From Ruminococcaceae bacterium UBA1447 (GTDB taxonomy: Bacteria > Bacillota > Clostridia > Oscillospirales > Acutalibacteraceae): a stretch of DNA of 5,687 nt. Position 1 is the first letter of the stretch; the number at the start of each line of letters is the position of its first letter. The notes beneath the pieces are model-generated. The model was given only the letters and a program-made list of their open reading frames with translations. It was not told the origin of the DNA and did not search any database. The stretch is from contig DCTF01000096.1 of NCBI GenBank assembly GCA_002329225.1, positions 775 to 6,461 of the forward strand. The letters run 5' to 3'. The translations under genes and the position numbers were made by a program. This document shows positions 1 to 5,687 of the stretch, in pieces.

Positions 1-132
1 AAGCAATCCATCGTTTTACCATTGTTTTCCCCGCATTTCTTTAGAATTATTAAAACGGATTTGCCGAGTTTTTGGGCGAATAAAACAGCCTTATGAGTTC
101 ATAACGGAGCATACCACTAAATCCCCTGCCGA
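1..132. other. Non-coding upstream stretch with no identified gene
   Basis: All frames were read by eye. One + strand frame stays open from base 2 to a stop at 159-161, but it has no supported start, its composition is unlike the genes here, and it runs through the palindrome and -35 box of the next gene. A few codons of a divergent gene could start near base 22 on the - strand (ATG preceded by a GGGG run), but only 7 codons fit. No hairpin followed by a T-run is seen. It is best read as an intergenic or upstream regulatory region. Confidence 0.5.
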
Positions 133-161
133 GTCAACACAAAGAACCCCGATGTGTTGAC
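133..161. promoter_or_regulatory. Operator-like inverted repeat overlapping the -35 box
   Basis: GTCAACACA (133-141) and TGTGTTGAC (153-161) are exact reverse complements, 9 bp each, separated by 11 nt. The right arm contains the first five bases of the -35 box TTGACG. A dimeric regulator bound here would block or contact RNA polymerase, so it is inferred to be an operator, probably for a repressor of the epimerase/transporter operon. It lies upstream of the predicted transcription start and has no T-run, so a terminator role is unlikely. No regulator gene lies in the window and I do not recognise the motif as that of a named family. Confidence 0.5.
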
Positions 162-186
162 GGAAGCCGTGTTTTTCGCTTATAAT
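157..186 (+). promoter_or_regulatory. Sigma-A type promoter for the epimerase/transporter operon
   Basis: The -35 box TTGACG (157-162) and a perfect -10 box TATAAT (181-186) are separated by 18 nt, close to the housekeeping-sigma consensus. Transcription should begin around 192-194, giving a leader of about 28 nt before the ATG at 221. The -35 box sits within the right arm of the inverted repeat, which suggests a strong promoter under negative control. Confidence 0.8.
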
Positions 187-220
187 ACTTTGCAAGCAGC
201 AGAAAGGAGAGTATGTAATA

Positions 221-1231
221 ATGAAAGTGTTTATGATTGGCGGTACGGGACTTTTGGGCAGCGCCGCAGCTCAGCTTTTTATCGACAGAGGGCATACTGT
301 TAAAAGTATGGCTCTGCCGCCCTTGCCTGAGGGCGCACCGATTCCGGAGGAGATGGAACTTATCTGGGGCAACTGCATGGAACTTTCGGACGATGAGATA
401 AAAGAACTGATGACGGGCTGTGACTGCTTTGTGTTTGCCGCCGGTATTGATGAGCGGGTGGAGTTCCCCCCGCCGGTCTATTCCTATTATGAAAAGTATA
501 ATATCACTCCGCTTAAACGTTTGTTGCCTTTGGCAAAGGAGTGCGGCGTGAAAAACTCCGTAATTTTAGGTTCTTACTTCTCCTATTTTGCAAAAGAAAA
601 ACCCGAAATGGAGCTTGTAAAAAAACATCCCTATATCCGCAGCCGCATAGACCAGGAAAATGTGGCCCTCTCCTATGCGGACGAACAAATGTCCGTAGCG
701 ATTTTGGAGCTGCCTTATATCTTCGGTACTCAGCCGGGGCGCAAACCCGTTTGGGTCATACTCATAGAACAGTTGGAGAGAATGCCCGGGGTTACCATGT
801 ACCCCAAGGGCGGTACGGCCATGCTGACGGTGCGTCAGGTAGCGGAAACAATCGTGGGTGCGGCGGAAAAACATAAGGGCGCCAAGTCTTACCCTATAAG
901 CTATTACAATCTGACCTGGGACGAGTTTCTCAAAATTGTCCATGCCGCTATGGGAGTGCCTGACCGCAAGATTATCCATGTCGCAAAATGGATGTTCAAA
1001 CTCTTCGGAGTTTCTATGAATAAACAGTATAAGAAAAAGAATATAGACCCGGGCATAAACCCCGTGGACTTGGCGGACATTATGTGTATGAACGCCTTTA
1101 TTGACAACAAGTGGAGCAAAGAACTGGGCGCCACCGATGACGACATCGAAAAAGCGATTTTTGACTCCGTGGAGCTTTCGGTTCAGGCTTATAAAGGTAC
1201 AAAACAGCTTGTGGATATGCGAAGCGAGTAA
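221..1231 (+). CDS. NAD(P)-dependent epimerase/dehydratase-like protein (atypical SDR)
   Basis: A 336-residue Rossmann-fold protein of the extended/atypical short-chain dehydrogenase family, probably cytosolic. The N-terminus has the dinucleotide-binding motif GGTGLLG (residues 7-13, G7/G10/G13) after a hydrophobic strand. FAAG (72-75) fits the conserved strand-4 region, and LGSYFSYF (106-123 region) fits the catalytic-serine strand with S108. LELPYIFG (162-169) matches the family's 'RPxxVYG' segment. Where YxxxK is expected the sequence reads Y138-I-R-S-R142, so the catalytic lysine appears to be arginine; sugar epimerase or dehydratase activity should not be assumed. The ATG start is supported by AGGAG at 205-209 and a strong promoter upstream. 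It is followed after 14 nt by a sugar symporter, which suggests a role in handling a sugar or glycoside. It could instead be an NmrA-like redox-sensing or non-catalytic member. The fold is secure; the substrate is unknown. Confidence 0.85.
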   Translation: MKVFMIGGTGLLGSAAAQLFIDRGHTVKSMALPPLPEGAPIPEEMELIWGNCMELSDDEIKELMTGCDCFVFAAGIDERVEFPPPVYSYYEKYNITPLKRLLPLAKECGVKNSVILGSYFSYFAKEKPEMELVKKHPYIRSRIDQENVALSYADEQMSVAILELPYIFGTQPGRKPVWVILIEQLERMPGVTMYPKGGTAMLTVRQVAETIVGAAEKHKGAKSYPISYYNLTWDEFLKIVHAAMGVPDRKIIHVAKWMFKLFGVSMNKQYKKKNIDPGINPVDLADIMCMNAFIDNKWSKELGATDDDIEKAIFDSVELSVQAYKGTKQLVDMRSE

Positions 1232-1236
1232 AGGGG
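1232..1236 (+). promoter_or_regulatory. Ribosome binding site deciding a TTG start
   Basis: AGGGG lies directly after the TAA stop of the upstream gene (1229-1231), with 9 nt to the TTG at 1246. The next in-frame ATG is at 1318, inside the first membrane helix, so TTG is the better start. The closeness to the upstream stop fits translational coupling. Confidence 0.6.
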
Positions 1237-1245
1237 CTGTCAGCT

Positions 1246-2721
1246 TTGAAAGAACTCAAAGATTATGTCGGCAAAAAAGAACTTAATTCTCTGAAGTTGA
1301 GCGCTTTGGGACAGGGTATGATTTATGCCATTATGTCTTCGTACATTTCGGACTTTTATCTGAATGTGTTCGGGTTGGGCGCAATGTTTGTTATGCTGCT
1401 TATGCTCCTTGCCCGGGTTTGGGATGCAATAAACGACCCGATTATGGGAATGAATGCGGACAGGCTTAACTTAAAAAACGGTAAAATGCGTCCCTATCTG
1501 CTCATGACTCCGGTGCCGATTGCGATTTTGACATTCCTGCTGTTTTTTGCACCGGATTTGTCCCCGGTTGCCAAAATGGTTTATGCGTCGATTACCTATG
1601 TTCTCTGGGGCATGACCTATACCGTCTCCGATGTGCCGTTCTGGAGTCTGCCCATTCTCATGACCCCGAACCCCGCCGAAAGGGGCAAAATATTTTCCGT
1701 TGCCCGTACGGCAAACGGTATAGGTTCGGCAATACCGATAGCGATTTTTATGCTCTTGGGTTTTGTTTTGCCAAAAACGGGGCTCAGCGGTCAGGAACTT
1801 GAAAAAACGAAGTATATCATCATCGCTCTTGTCGCCGCCGTGTTTGGGAACCTCCTTTTTGCCCAGAGTTATTTTAAAGTTAAAGAAAGGGTGAATATCC
1901 CGCAAAAGCGCCGTCAGGAAGGGGAGCCGGGCTCGCTGAGGCTGTTGTTTTCAAACAAGCCGCTTATGCTGGTGCTGATTATGGGTGTTTTGTCCTTCGG
2001 CCGCTATATGTTTCAGGCCGGCGCCATTCATGTGGCCCGTTATTCTTTCTATATCGGCCCCTCCCTTTCAGGCCTCAGTGAAAAGGAAAAAGAGGCGGCT
2101 TTGCAGGGGAGTATTTCAAAAGTCAATCTGATTTTTGCCCTTGCCACTGCGGTAGGAATGTTCGGCACCATGCTTTTGGTACCGAAGCTTATTAAACGCT
2201 TCAACTACAAACAGCTTATCATAACCGGCTGCGGAATAGGCGTGGTTTCCTGCCTTGCCATTTACTTTTTGGGTTACGGCAATTTCTGGGCCTGCGTCCC
2301 GTTCCTGGTTTTGGCCTGTGTGCCCGCAGGATTTATAAATGTTTTGGGGGCGGCCATGATAGGGGACGCTCTGGACTACATGGAATGGAAAACCGGCAGG
2401 AGGGAAAACGGTCTGGGCTCCGCCTGCCAATCCTTTGTCAATAAATTGGGCAATGCGCTGTCAACCACTTTTATTGTACTTATGTATATGTTTGTGGATC
2501 TGCGTGTGGATACTATCGGGACGCAGTTTACAGTGGACCCCAACACTCTTGCGCCCTCCGTGCGTTCGGGAATGTTTTTGATTGTTTCACTTATTCCCGC
2601 CATTTCCCTTGCGGCCTGTGCCGTACCCGTTTTCTTTTATGATTTGGTAGGGGAAAAACGGCAGCGTATAACTCGGGAACTGCATGAACAAAGGGAAGCC
2701 CTCGGTATTGTTGTGGAATAG
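1246..2721 (+). CDS. MelB-like sugar:cation symporter, GPH family (MFS_2)
   Basis: A 491-residue inner-membrane protein with about 12 hydrophobic segments (roughly 15-35, 43-63, 83-103, 110-130, 155-177, 188-210, 238-260, 291-313, 322-343, 347-370, 398-417, 441-466). It belongs to the glycoside-pentoside-hexuronide:cation symporters. RVWDAINDPIMG (57-68) matches the MelB cation-site motif, placing D60 and D64 at MelB D55 and D59. TYTVSDVPFWSL (124-135) matches the MelB helix IV segment, with D129 at D124; R154 and K382 (in DYMEWK) correspond to R149 and K377. MelB D19, the other sugar-contacting aspartate, aligns with G24, so the substrate may not be a galactoside. The loop between helices 7 and 8 (about 266-290, charged) looks longer than in MelB. 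The start is TTG with AGGGG 9 nt upstream. It forms an operon with the epimerase-like gene. Sodium- or proton-coupled uptake of a sugar or glycoside is inferred; the substrate is unknown. MelB positions are recalled from memory. Confidence 0.9.
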   Translation: MKELKDYVGKKELNSLKLSALGQGMIYAIMSSYISDFYLNVFGLGAMFVMLLMLLARVWDAINDPIMGMNADRLNLKNGKMRPYLLMTPVPIAILTFLLFFAPDLSPVAKMVYASITYVLWGMTYTVSDVPFWSLPILMTPNPAERGKIFSVARTANGIGSAIPIAIFMLLGFVLPKTGLSGQELEKTKYIIIALVAAVFGNLLFAQSYFKVKERVNIPQKRRQEGEPGSLRLLFSNKPLMLVLIMGVLSFGRYMFQAGAIHVARYSFYIGPSLSGLSEKEKEAALQGSISKVNLIFALATAVGMFGTMLLVPKLIKRFNYKQLIITGCGIGVVSCLAIYFLGYGNFWACVPFLVLACVPAGFINVLGAAMIGDALDYMEWKTGRRENGLGSACQSFVNKLGNALSTTFIVLMYMFVDLRVDTIGTQFTVDPNTLAPSVRSGMFLIVSLIPAISLAACAVPVFFYDLVGEKRQRITRELHEQREALGIVVE

Positions 2722-2732
2722 ATATCAAGATT

Positions 2733-2739
2733 AAGGTGG
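2733..2739 (+). promoter_or_regulatory. Ribosome binding site deciding the typA start
   Basis: AAGGTGG lies 5 nt before a TTG at 2745. A GTG at 2736 in the same frame falls inside this sequence and so would have no usable binding site. The carA site at the window end (AAAGGTGA) is of the same GGTG type with similar spacing, which supports the TTG choice. Confidence 0.55.
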
Positions 2740-2744
2740 AAAAT

Positions 2745-4565
2745 TTGAACTTAAGATCGGATGTAAGGAACATCGCAATTATTGCTCATGTTGATCACGG
2801 CAAAACCACATTAGTGGATGAAATGCTGAAACAGAGCGGAACATTCAGGGAAAATGAACAGGTACGGGACAGGGTTATGGACTCCAATGATTTGGAGCGG
2901 GAGCGCGGTATAACAATTCTTTCCAAAAACACTGCGGTACGTTACGGCAATGTAAAGATAAATATAATAGATACTCCCGGACATGCCGATTTCGGCGGCG
3001 AAGTTGAGCGTATCCTTATGATGGTGGACGGGGTACTGTTGCTTGTGGATGCGTTTGAGGGCTGTATGCCTCAGACGCGCTTTGTGTTGCAAAAGGCGCT
3101 GAACTTTCAAAAAAAGATTGTGGTGGTAATTAACAAGGTGGACCGTCCCGGCTCCCGTCCCGCCGAAGTGGTTGACGAGGTGTTGGATTTGCTAATTGAG
3201 CTGGGGACCGATGAAGAACAGCTAGATTTTCCCGTGGTCTATGCCTCCGCAAGGGAAGGCTATGCCTCTTTGAATCCCGATGCGTCAGAAGGAAATATGC
3301 GCCCGCTTTTAGATTCTATTCTTGAGAATGTTTCACCTCCCGAGGGGGATATGGACGGCCCCTTGCAGCTGCTTTTTTCCAGCCTTGAATATGACGATTA
3401 TGTTGGAAGAATAGGTGTAGGCCGTGTGGAACGGGGGAAGATTCATAAAGGAGAACAGGCGGCGCTTTGCCGTACCGACGGCAGTGTTGAAAATGTAAGA
3501 ATTTCCCGCCTGTATCAGTTCGAGGGCTTACACAGAACCGAAGTCGAAAGCGCCGCAATGGGGGACATTGTGTGCGTGTCCGGTATAGATGATATCAATA
3601 TAGGCGATACCGCCTGCGACCCGGAAAAGATTGCCCCCCTGCCTTTTATAAAAATTGACGAGCCCACCATCTCCATGAACTTTTTGGTCAACGACAGCCC
3701 CTTCGCCGGTAGAGAAGGTAAGTTCGTAACCTCCCGCAACATAAGGGACCGTCTGTTTAAAGAGGTTCAAACCAATGTCAGCATGAGGGTTGAAGATACG
3801 GATACCACCTCCGCATTTAAAGTGTCCGGGCGCGGGGAACTGCATTTATCAATTCTTATTGAAACAATGCGACGTGAGGGGTATGAGTTTCAGGTTTCCC
3901 GTCCGACGGTTATTTACAGGGAAAAAGACGGGGCCCTTTTGGAACCTATGGAACTGTTGACAGTGGAAGTGCCGGGCGAATATGTGGGCACTGTAATTGA
4001 ATCCCTCGGTTCCCGCAAAGGCGAACTTGCAAGTATGACGGCGAGGGATGACGGTCATACCCGGCTGGAGTTTAACATTCCTTCAAGAGGGCTTATCGGT
4101 TACCGTTCGGAGTTTTTGACGGATACCAACGGCAACGGAATTATGAACCAACTCTTTATGGGTTATGCTCCTTATAAAGGCGATATCCAAACCAGAGAAC
4201 GAGGGTCCGTCGTTGTTCATGAGAACGGCGTGAGTACCGGCTACGGCCTGTATGCGGCCCAGGAGCGGGGTGAACTCTTCATCTCCGCCGGAACGGAAGT
4301 ATATGAAGGAATGATAGTGGGCGAGTGTTCAAAGAGTGAAGATGTAGTCTGCAATGTGTGCAGAAAAAAGCAGATGACAAATATGCGTGCGGCGGGCAGT
4401 GATGATGCCCTGCGCCTGTCGCCCCCCAGGGTGATGAGCCTTGAACAGTGCATGGAGTTTATAAAAGATGACGAGCTTTTGGAGGTGACGCCAAAAAATC
4501 TGCGTCTCCGCAAGAGTATCCTCTCCAAGGAATTGCGGATGAAAAAGATGTACAGGCATAAGTGA
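2745..4565 (+). CDS. typA: Ribosome-associated translational GTPase TypA/BipA
   Basis: A 606-residue GTPase of the EF-G/LepA superfamily that binds the ribosome and aids large-subunit assembly and stress or cold adaptation. All G-motifs are intact: AHVDHGKTT (14-22), ERGIT (53-57), DTPGH (76-80), NKVD (130-133) and SA (168-169). A beta-barrel domain II (about 200-290), EF-G-like domains III and V, and the TypA-specific C-terminal domain follow. Signatures include [12 protein letters not shown] (446-457), QMTN (543-546) and DDELLEVTP (575-583). Length is normal for the family. I chose TTG at 2745 because AAGGTGG precedes it by 5 nt and the resulting start ([11 protein letters not shown]) aligns end to end with the Bacillus subtilis start as I remember it; GTG at 2736 would add three residues. 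It begins 23 nt after the sugar symporter stop with no visible terminator or good promoter between, and ends at an intrinsic terminator. C536 and C539 make a CxxC in the C-terminal domain, probably incidental. Confidence 0.97.
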   Translation: MNLRSDVRNIAIIAHVDHGKTTLVDEMLKQSGTFRENEQVRDRVMDSNDLERERGITILSKNTAVRYGNVKINIIDTPGHADFGGEVERILMMVDGVLLLVDAFEGCMPQTRFVLQKALNFQKKIVVVINKVDRPGSRPAEVVDEVLDLLIELGTDEEQLDFPVVYASAREGYASLNPDASEGNMRPLLDSILENVSPPEGDMDGPLQLLFSSLEYDDYVGRIGVGRVERGKIHKGEQAALCRTDGSVENVRISRLYQFEGLHRTEVESAAMGDIVCVSGIDDINIGDTACDPEKIAPLPFIKIDEPTISMNFLVNDSPFAGREGKFVTSRNIRDRLFKEVQTNVSMRVEDTDTTSAFKVSGRGELHLSILIETMRREGYEFQVSRPTVIYREKDGALLEPMELLTVEVPGEYVGTVIESLGSRKGELASMTARDDGHTRLEFNIPSRGLIGYRSEFLTDTNGNGIMNQLFMGYAPYKGDIQTRERGSVVVHENGVSTGYGLYAAQERGELFISAGTEVYEGMIVGECSKSEDVVCNVCRKKQMTNMRAAGSDDALRLSPPRVMSLEQCMEFIKDDELLEVTPKNLRLRKSILSKELRMKKMYRHK

Positions 4566-4576
4566 TTTTGTTTAAT

Positions 4577-4607
4577 AACCGCCGGCAATTAAAAGGCGGT
4601 TTTTTTT
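4577..4607 (+). terminator. Rho-independent terminator after typA
   Basis: AACCGCC (4577-4583) pairs with GGCGGTT (4595-4601) to form a 7-bp GC-rich stem with an 11-nt loop. Eight T residues follow from 4600 to 4607. It starts 12 nt after the typA stop, so it closes the epimerase-symporter-typA transcript. It ends only 20 nt before the ribF ATG, leaving no room for a separate ribF promoter downstream of it. Confidence 0.9.
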
Positions 4608-4614
4608 AAGCGGC

Positions 4615-4620
4615 GGAGGA
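4615..4620 (+). promoter_or_regulatory. Ribosome binding site of ribF
   Basis: GGAGGA is a strong Shine-Dalgarno sequence 7 nt before the ATG at 4628. It overlaps a second GGCGG (4612-4616) that repeats the 3' arm of the terminator stem, so the stem's CCGCC could in principle pair here instead. Confidence 0.75.
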
Positions 4621-4627
4621 AGAACGC

Positions 4628-5521
4628 ATGAACACCGGGGAAGCCAAAAAGAATACGGCAATAGCGCTGGGAACCTTTGACGGCTTGCACAGAGGTCACC
4701 GGGCGGTTATCACCTCGGCGGTATCGTTTGCTGAAAAGGGGTTGCTGCCCTTTGTCCTCCTTTTTGATGAACACCCTCAATCCGCCCTTACGGGAGAGGC
4801 CCCTATCCAATTGCTTTCCCTTTCGCTTAAAACGGCGGCAATAGAAAAAATGGGAGCCTCAATTGAAATAATTTCATTTAAAGAAGTCCGCAATATGGAA
4901 CCCCGGGACTTTATAAAAGAAGTTTTAATTAAACGCCTCGGAGCCAAAGCCCTCGTCTGCGGGGAAAACTATCGTTTCGGCCGCAACGGGGCGGGCGATA
5001 CCGCAACACTCGCAAAACTCTGCGAAGAGTTCGGACTGACCCTCTCAATAGCTCAAACCGTTTTTTATGACGGCGAAGCAATAAGTTCCACCCGTATAAG
5101 AACCGCTGTGGAAAATGGGGATATGCGCCTTGCCCGTGAAATGCTGGGCAGCCCCTTTGCATATGACTTTGAGGTTGTGGCGGGTAAAAAGGTCGGCCGA
5201 ACCCTCGGCATCCCCACCATAAATCAGCTTTTCCCCGAAGGCTTTGCCATACCCCGGGAAGGAGTATATATCTCCGAAACCCGATTTTCAGGCGAAAAAT
5301 ACCGCTCGGTAACAAATATAGGCAGGGGGCCGACCTTCGGTAAAAATATCCTGCGCAGCGAAACCACCATTATGGGTTTTACCGGCGACCTTTACGGTCA
5401 AAAGGTTACGGTGGGTCTGTTGGAGTATCTGCGCCCCGAAAAGGCCTTCTCTACCGCCGATTTGCTGCGCAGTCAAATCGCCCGGGATATTGAAACAGCC
5501 CGCCAATATAAGGCGGAATAA
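4628..5521 (+). CDS. ribF: Bifunctional riboflavin kinase / FMN adenylyltransferase (FAD synthetase)
   Basis: A 297-residue cytosolic enzyme that phosphorylates riboflavin to FMN and adenylates FMN to FAD. The N-terminal nucleotidyltransferase domain has GTFDGLHRGH (15-24), HP (49-50), GENYRFG...GAGD (112-124, where GxDFRFG is usual) and ISSTRIR (152-158). The C-terminal flavokinase domain has GRTLGIPTIN (190-199, the family's PTxN metal/ATP motif), GVY (212-214), TNIGRGPTF (229-237), E245 as likely catalytic acid, and the usual end RPEKAFSTADLL (269-280). Both domains look complete. The protein is slightly short because little precedes the first strand; the start cannot be moved far upstream since an in-frame TAA lies at 4607-4609. 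A strong GGAGGA site supports the ATG. No truB neighbour, the common ribF partner, is present. The typA terminator ends 20 nt upstream, so transcription must come through it or from a start within the hairpin region. No FMN riboswitch fits. Confidence 0.97.
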   Translation: MNTGEAKKNTAIALGTFDGLHRGHRAVITSAVSFAEKGLLPFVLLFDEHPQSALTGEAPIQLLSLSLKTAAIEKMGASIEIISFKEVRNMEPRDFIKEVLIKRLGAKALVCGENYRFGRNGAGDTATLAKLCEEFGLTLSIAQTVFYDGEAISSTRIRTAVENGDMRLAREMLGSPFAYDFEVVAGKKVGRTLGIPTINQLFPEGFAIPREGVYISETRFSGEKYRSVTNIGRGPTFGKNILRSETTIMGFTGDLYGQKVTVGLLEYLRPEKAFSTADLLRSQIARDIETARQYKAE

Positions 5522-5569
5522 AAAAAGTAAATAATTTTTCTAATTTAGATATTAAAGAGAGACAAGGCG

Positions 5570-5578
5570 TGATAAAAT
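5570..5578 (+). promoter_or_regulatory. Possible extended -10 promoter for carA
   Basis: TGATAAAAT (5570-5578) fits an extended -10 element (TG, one base, TAAAAT) in an A/T-rich gap after ribF. No convincing -35 box lies at the right spacing, though extended -10 promoters can do without one. Transcription would start near 5585 and give a leader of about 40 nt. No intrinsic terminator follows ribF, so read-through from ribF is also possible. Confidence 0.4.
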
Positions 5579-5612
5579 AACCGTTTAGAACCTACCCTCG
5601 GCAAAGAAAGGC

Positions 5613-5620
5613 AAAGGTGA
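5613..5620 (+). promoter_or_regulatory. Ribosome binding site of carA
   Basis: AAAGGTGA lies 4 nt upstream of the ATG at 5625. It complements the 16S tail in the GGTGA register and supports this start. Confidence 0.65.
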
Positions 5621-5624
5621 ACGG

Positions 5625-5687
5625 ATGAAAGCGTATCTGGTGTTGGAAAACGGCAGTATTTACGAAGGAACCCCAAAAGGAGCCTTT
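5625..5687 (+). CDS. carA: Carbamoyl-phosphate synthase small subunit, N-terminal fragment (runs off window)
   Basis: Only 21 codons are visible, and the frame is still open at the window edge. The reading MKAYLVLENGSIYEG followed by TPKGAF matches the conserved start of the CarA small-subunit domain (LVLENG, then xxEGxxxG), as in Bacillus CarA/PyrAA from memory. CarA is the glutamine amidotransferase subunit that supplies ammonia to CarB for carbamoyl phosphate, the precursor of pyrimidines and arginine. The start is supported by AAAGGTGA 4 nt upstream. The catalytic Cys-His-Glu triad lies beyond the window. With so short a piece the call rests on one motif, but the match is distinctive. Confidence 0.85.
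   Translation, partial: MKAYLVLENGSIYEGTPKGAF

Noticed and set aside
2..161. Open + strand frame that could be the 3' end of an upstream gene
   Set aside because: No recognisable protein motif, codon use unlike the neighbouring genes, and it overlaps the palindrome and the -35 box. Open frames of about 50 codons occur by chance.
566..979. 137-codon - strand frame inside the epimerase gene
   Set aside because: It lies wholly opposite a well-supported Rossmann-fold gene, has no ribosome binding site of note, and its translation has no family features. It is an antisense shadow.
1471..1905. 144-codon - strand frame inside the symporter gene
   Set aside because: Its low-complexity His/Arg/Asn/Gly-rich translation is typical of antisense to a membrane-protein gene, so it is an antisense shadow.
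2638..2643. TATGAT as a -10 box for a separate typA promoter
   Set aside because: No plausible -35 box at 16-19 nt upstream; it lies within coding sequence for a hydrophobic helix, where such strings are common.
2736..2744. GTG at 2736 as the typA start
   Set aside because: It falls inside the probable Shine-Dalgarno sequence. TTG at 2745 has proper spacing and aligns better with known TypA N-termini. It is not fully excluded, and the difference is three residues.
4530..4627. FMN riboswitch controlling ribF
   Set aside because: The space upstream of ribF is 62 nt to the typA stop and is occupied by the terminator. The multi-helix FMN aptamer does not fit and its conserved segments are absent.
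5521..5540. A-run and T-run after ribF as a terminator
   Set aside because: Only A/T pairs could form and there is no GC stem, so an intrinsic terminator is not supported.

Overview
The window is a stretch of bacterial chromosome, densely coded on the + strand. It holds four complete genes and the first 21 codons of a fifth. Gram-positive-style ribosome binding sites, frequent TTG starts, and TypA and CarA N-termini that read like the Bacillus proteins as I remember them suggest a Bacillota/Clostridia member of medium G+C content. This is an inference from a few thousand bases, not a proven placement. No RNA gene, CRISPR array, insertion sequence or other mobile element is visible.

Layout. 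Positions 1-220 hold no convincing gene. They end in a near-consensus promoter (157-186) whose -35 box lies inside one arm of a perfect 9-bp inverted repeat (133-141 / 153-161), which is a good operator candidate. This promoter drives an atypical NAD(P)-dependent epimerase/dehydratase-like protein (221-1231), followed after 14 nt by a MelB-like sugar:cation symporter of the GPH family (1246-2721, TTG start). After 23 nt comes the ribosome-associated GTPase TypA/BipA (2745-4565, probable TTG start). No terminator or convincing promoter is seen between these three genes, so they look like one transcript ending at a clear intrinsic terminator (4577-4607). The bifunctional flavin enzyme RibF (4628-5521) begins only 20 nt beyond that terminator. 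A 103-nt A/T-rich gap with a possible extended -10 promoter then leads to carA (from 5625), the small subunit of carbamoyl-phosphate synthase, cut by the window end.

How the genes work together. The first two genes look like an accessory sugar or glycoside uptake and modification pair. The transporter keeps the MelB cation-site aspartates but lacks one of the two sugar-binding aspartates, and the SDR protein has YxxxR where YxxxK is expected, so neither substrate can be named. TypA, RibF and CarA are ordinary housekeeping functions (ribosome assembly/stress GTPase, FMN/FAD synthesis, pyrimidine/arginine precursor). The main points of interest are the operator-like palindrome on the sugar-type promoter, the apparent co-transcription of typA with accessory sugar genes, and the terminator placed almost against the ribF start. 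I do not see evidence for a wholly new system here.
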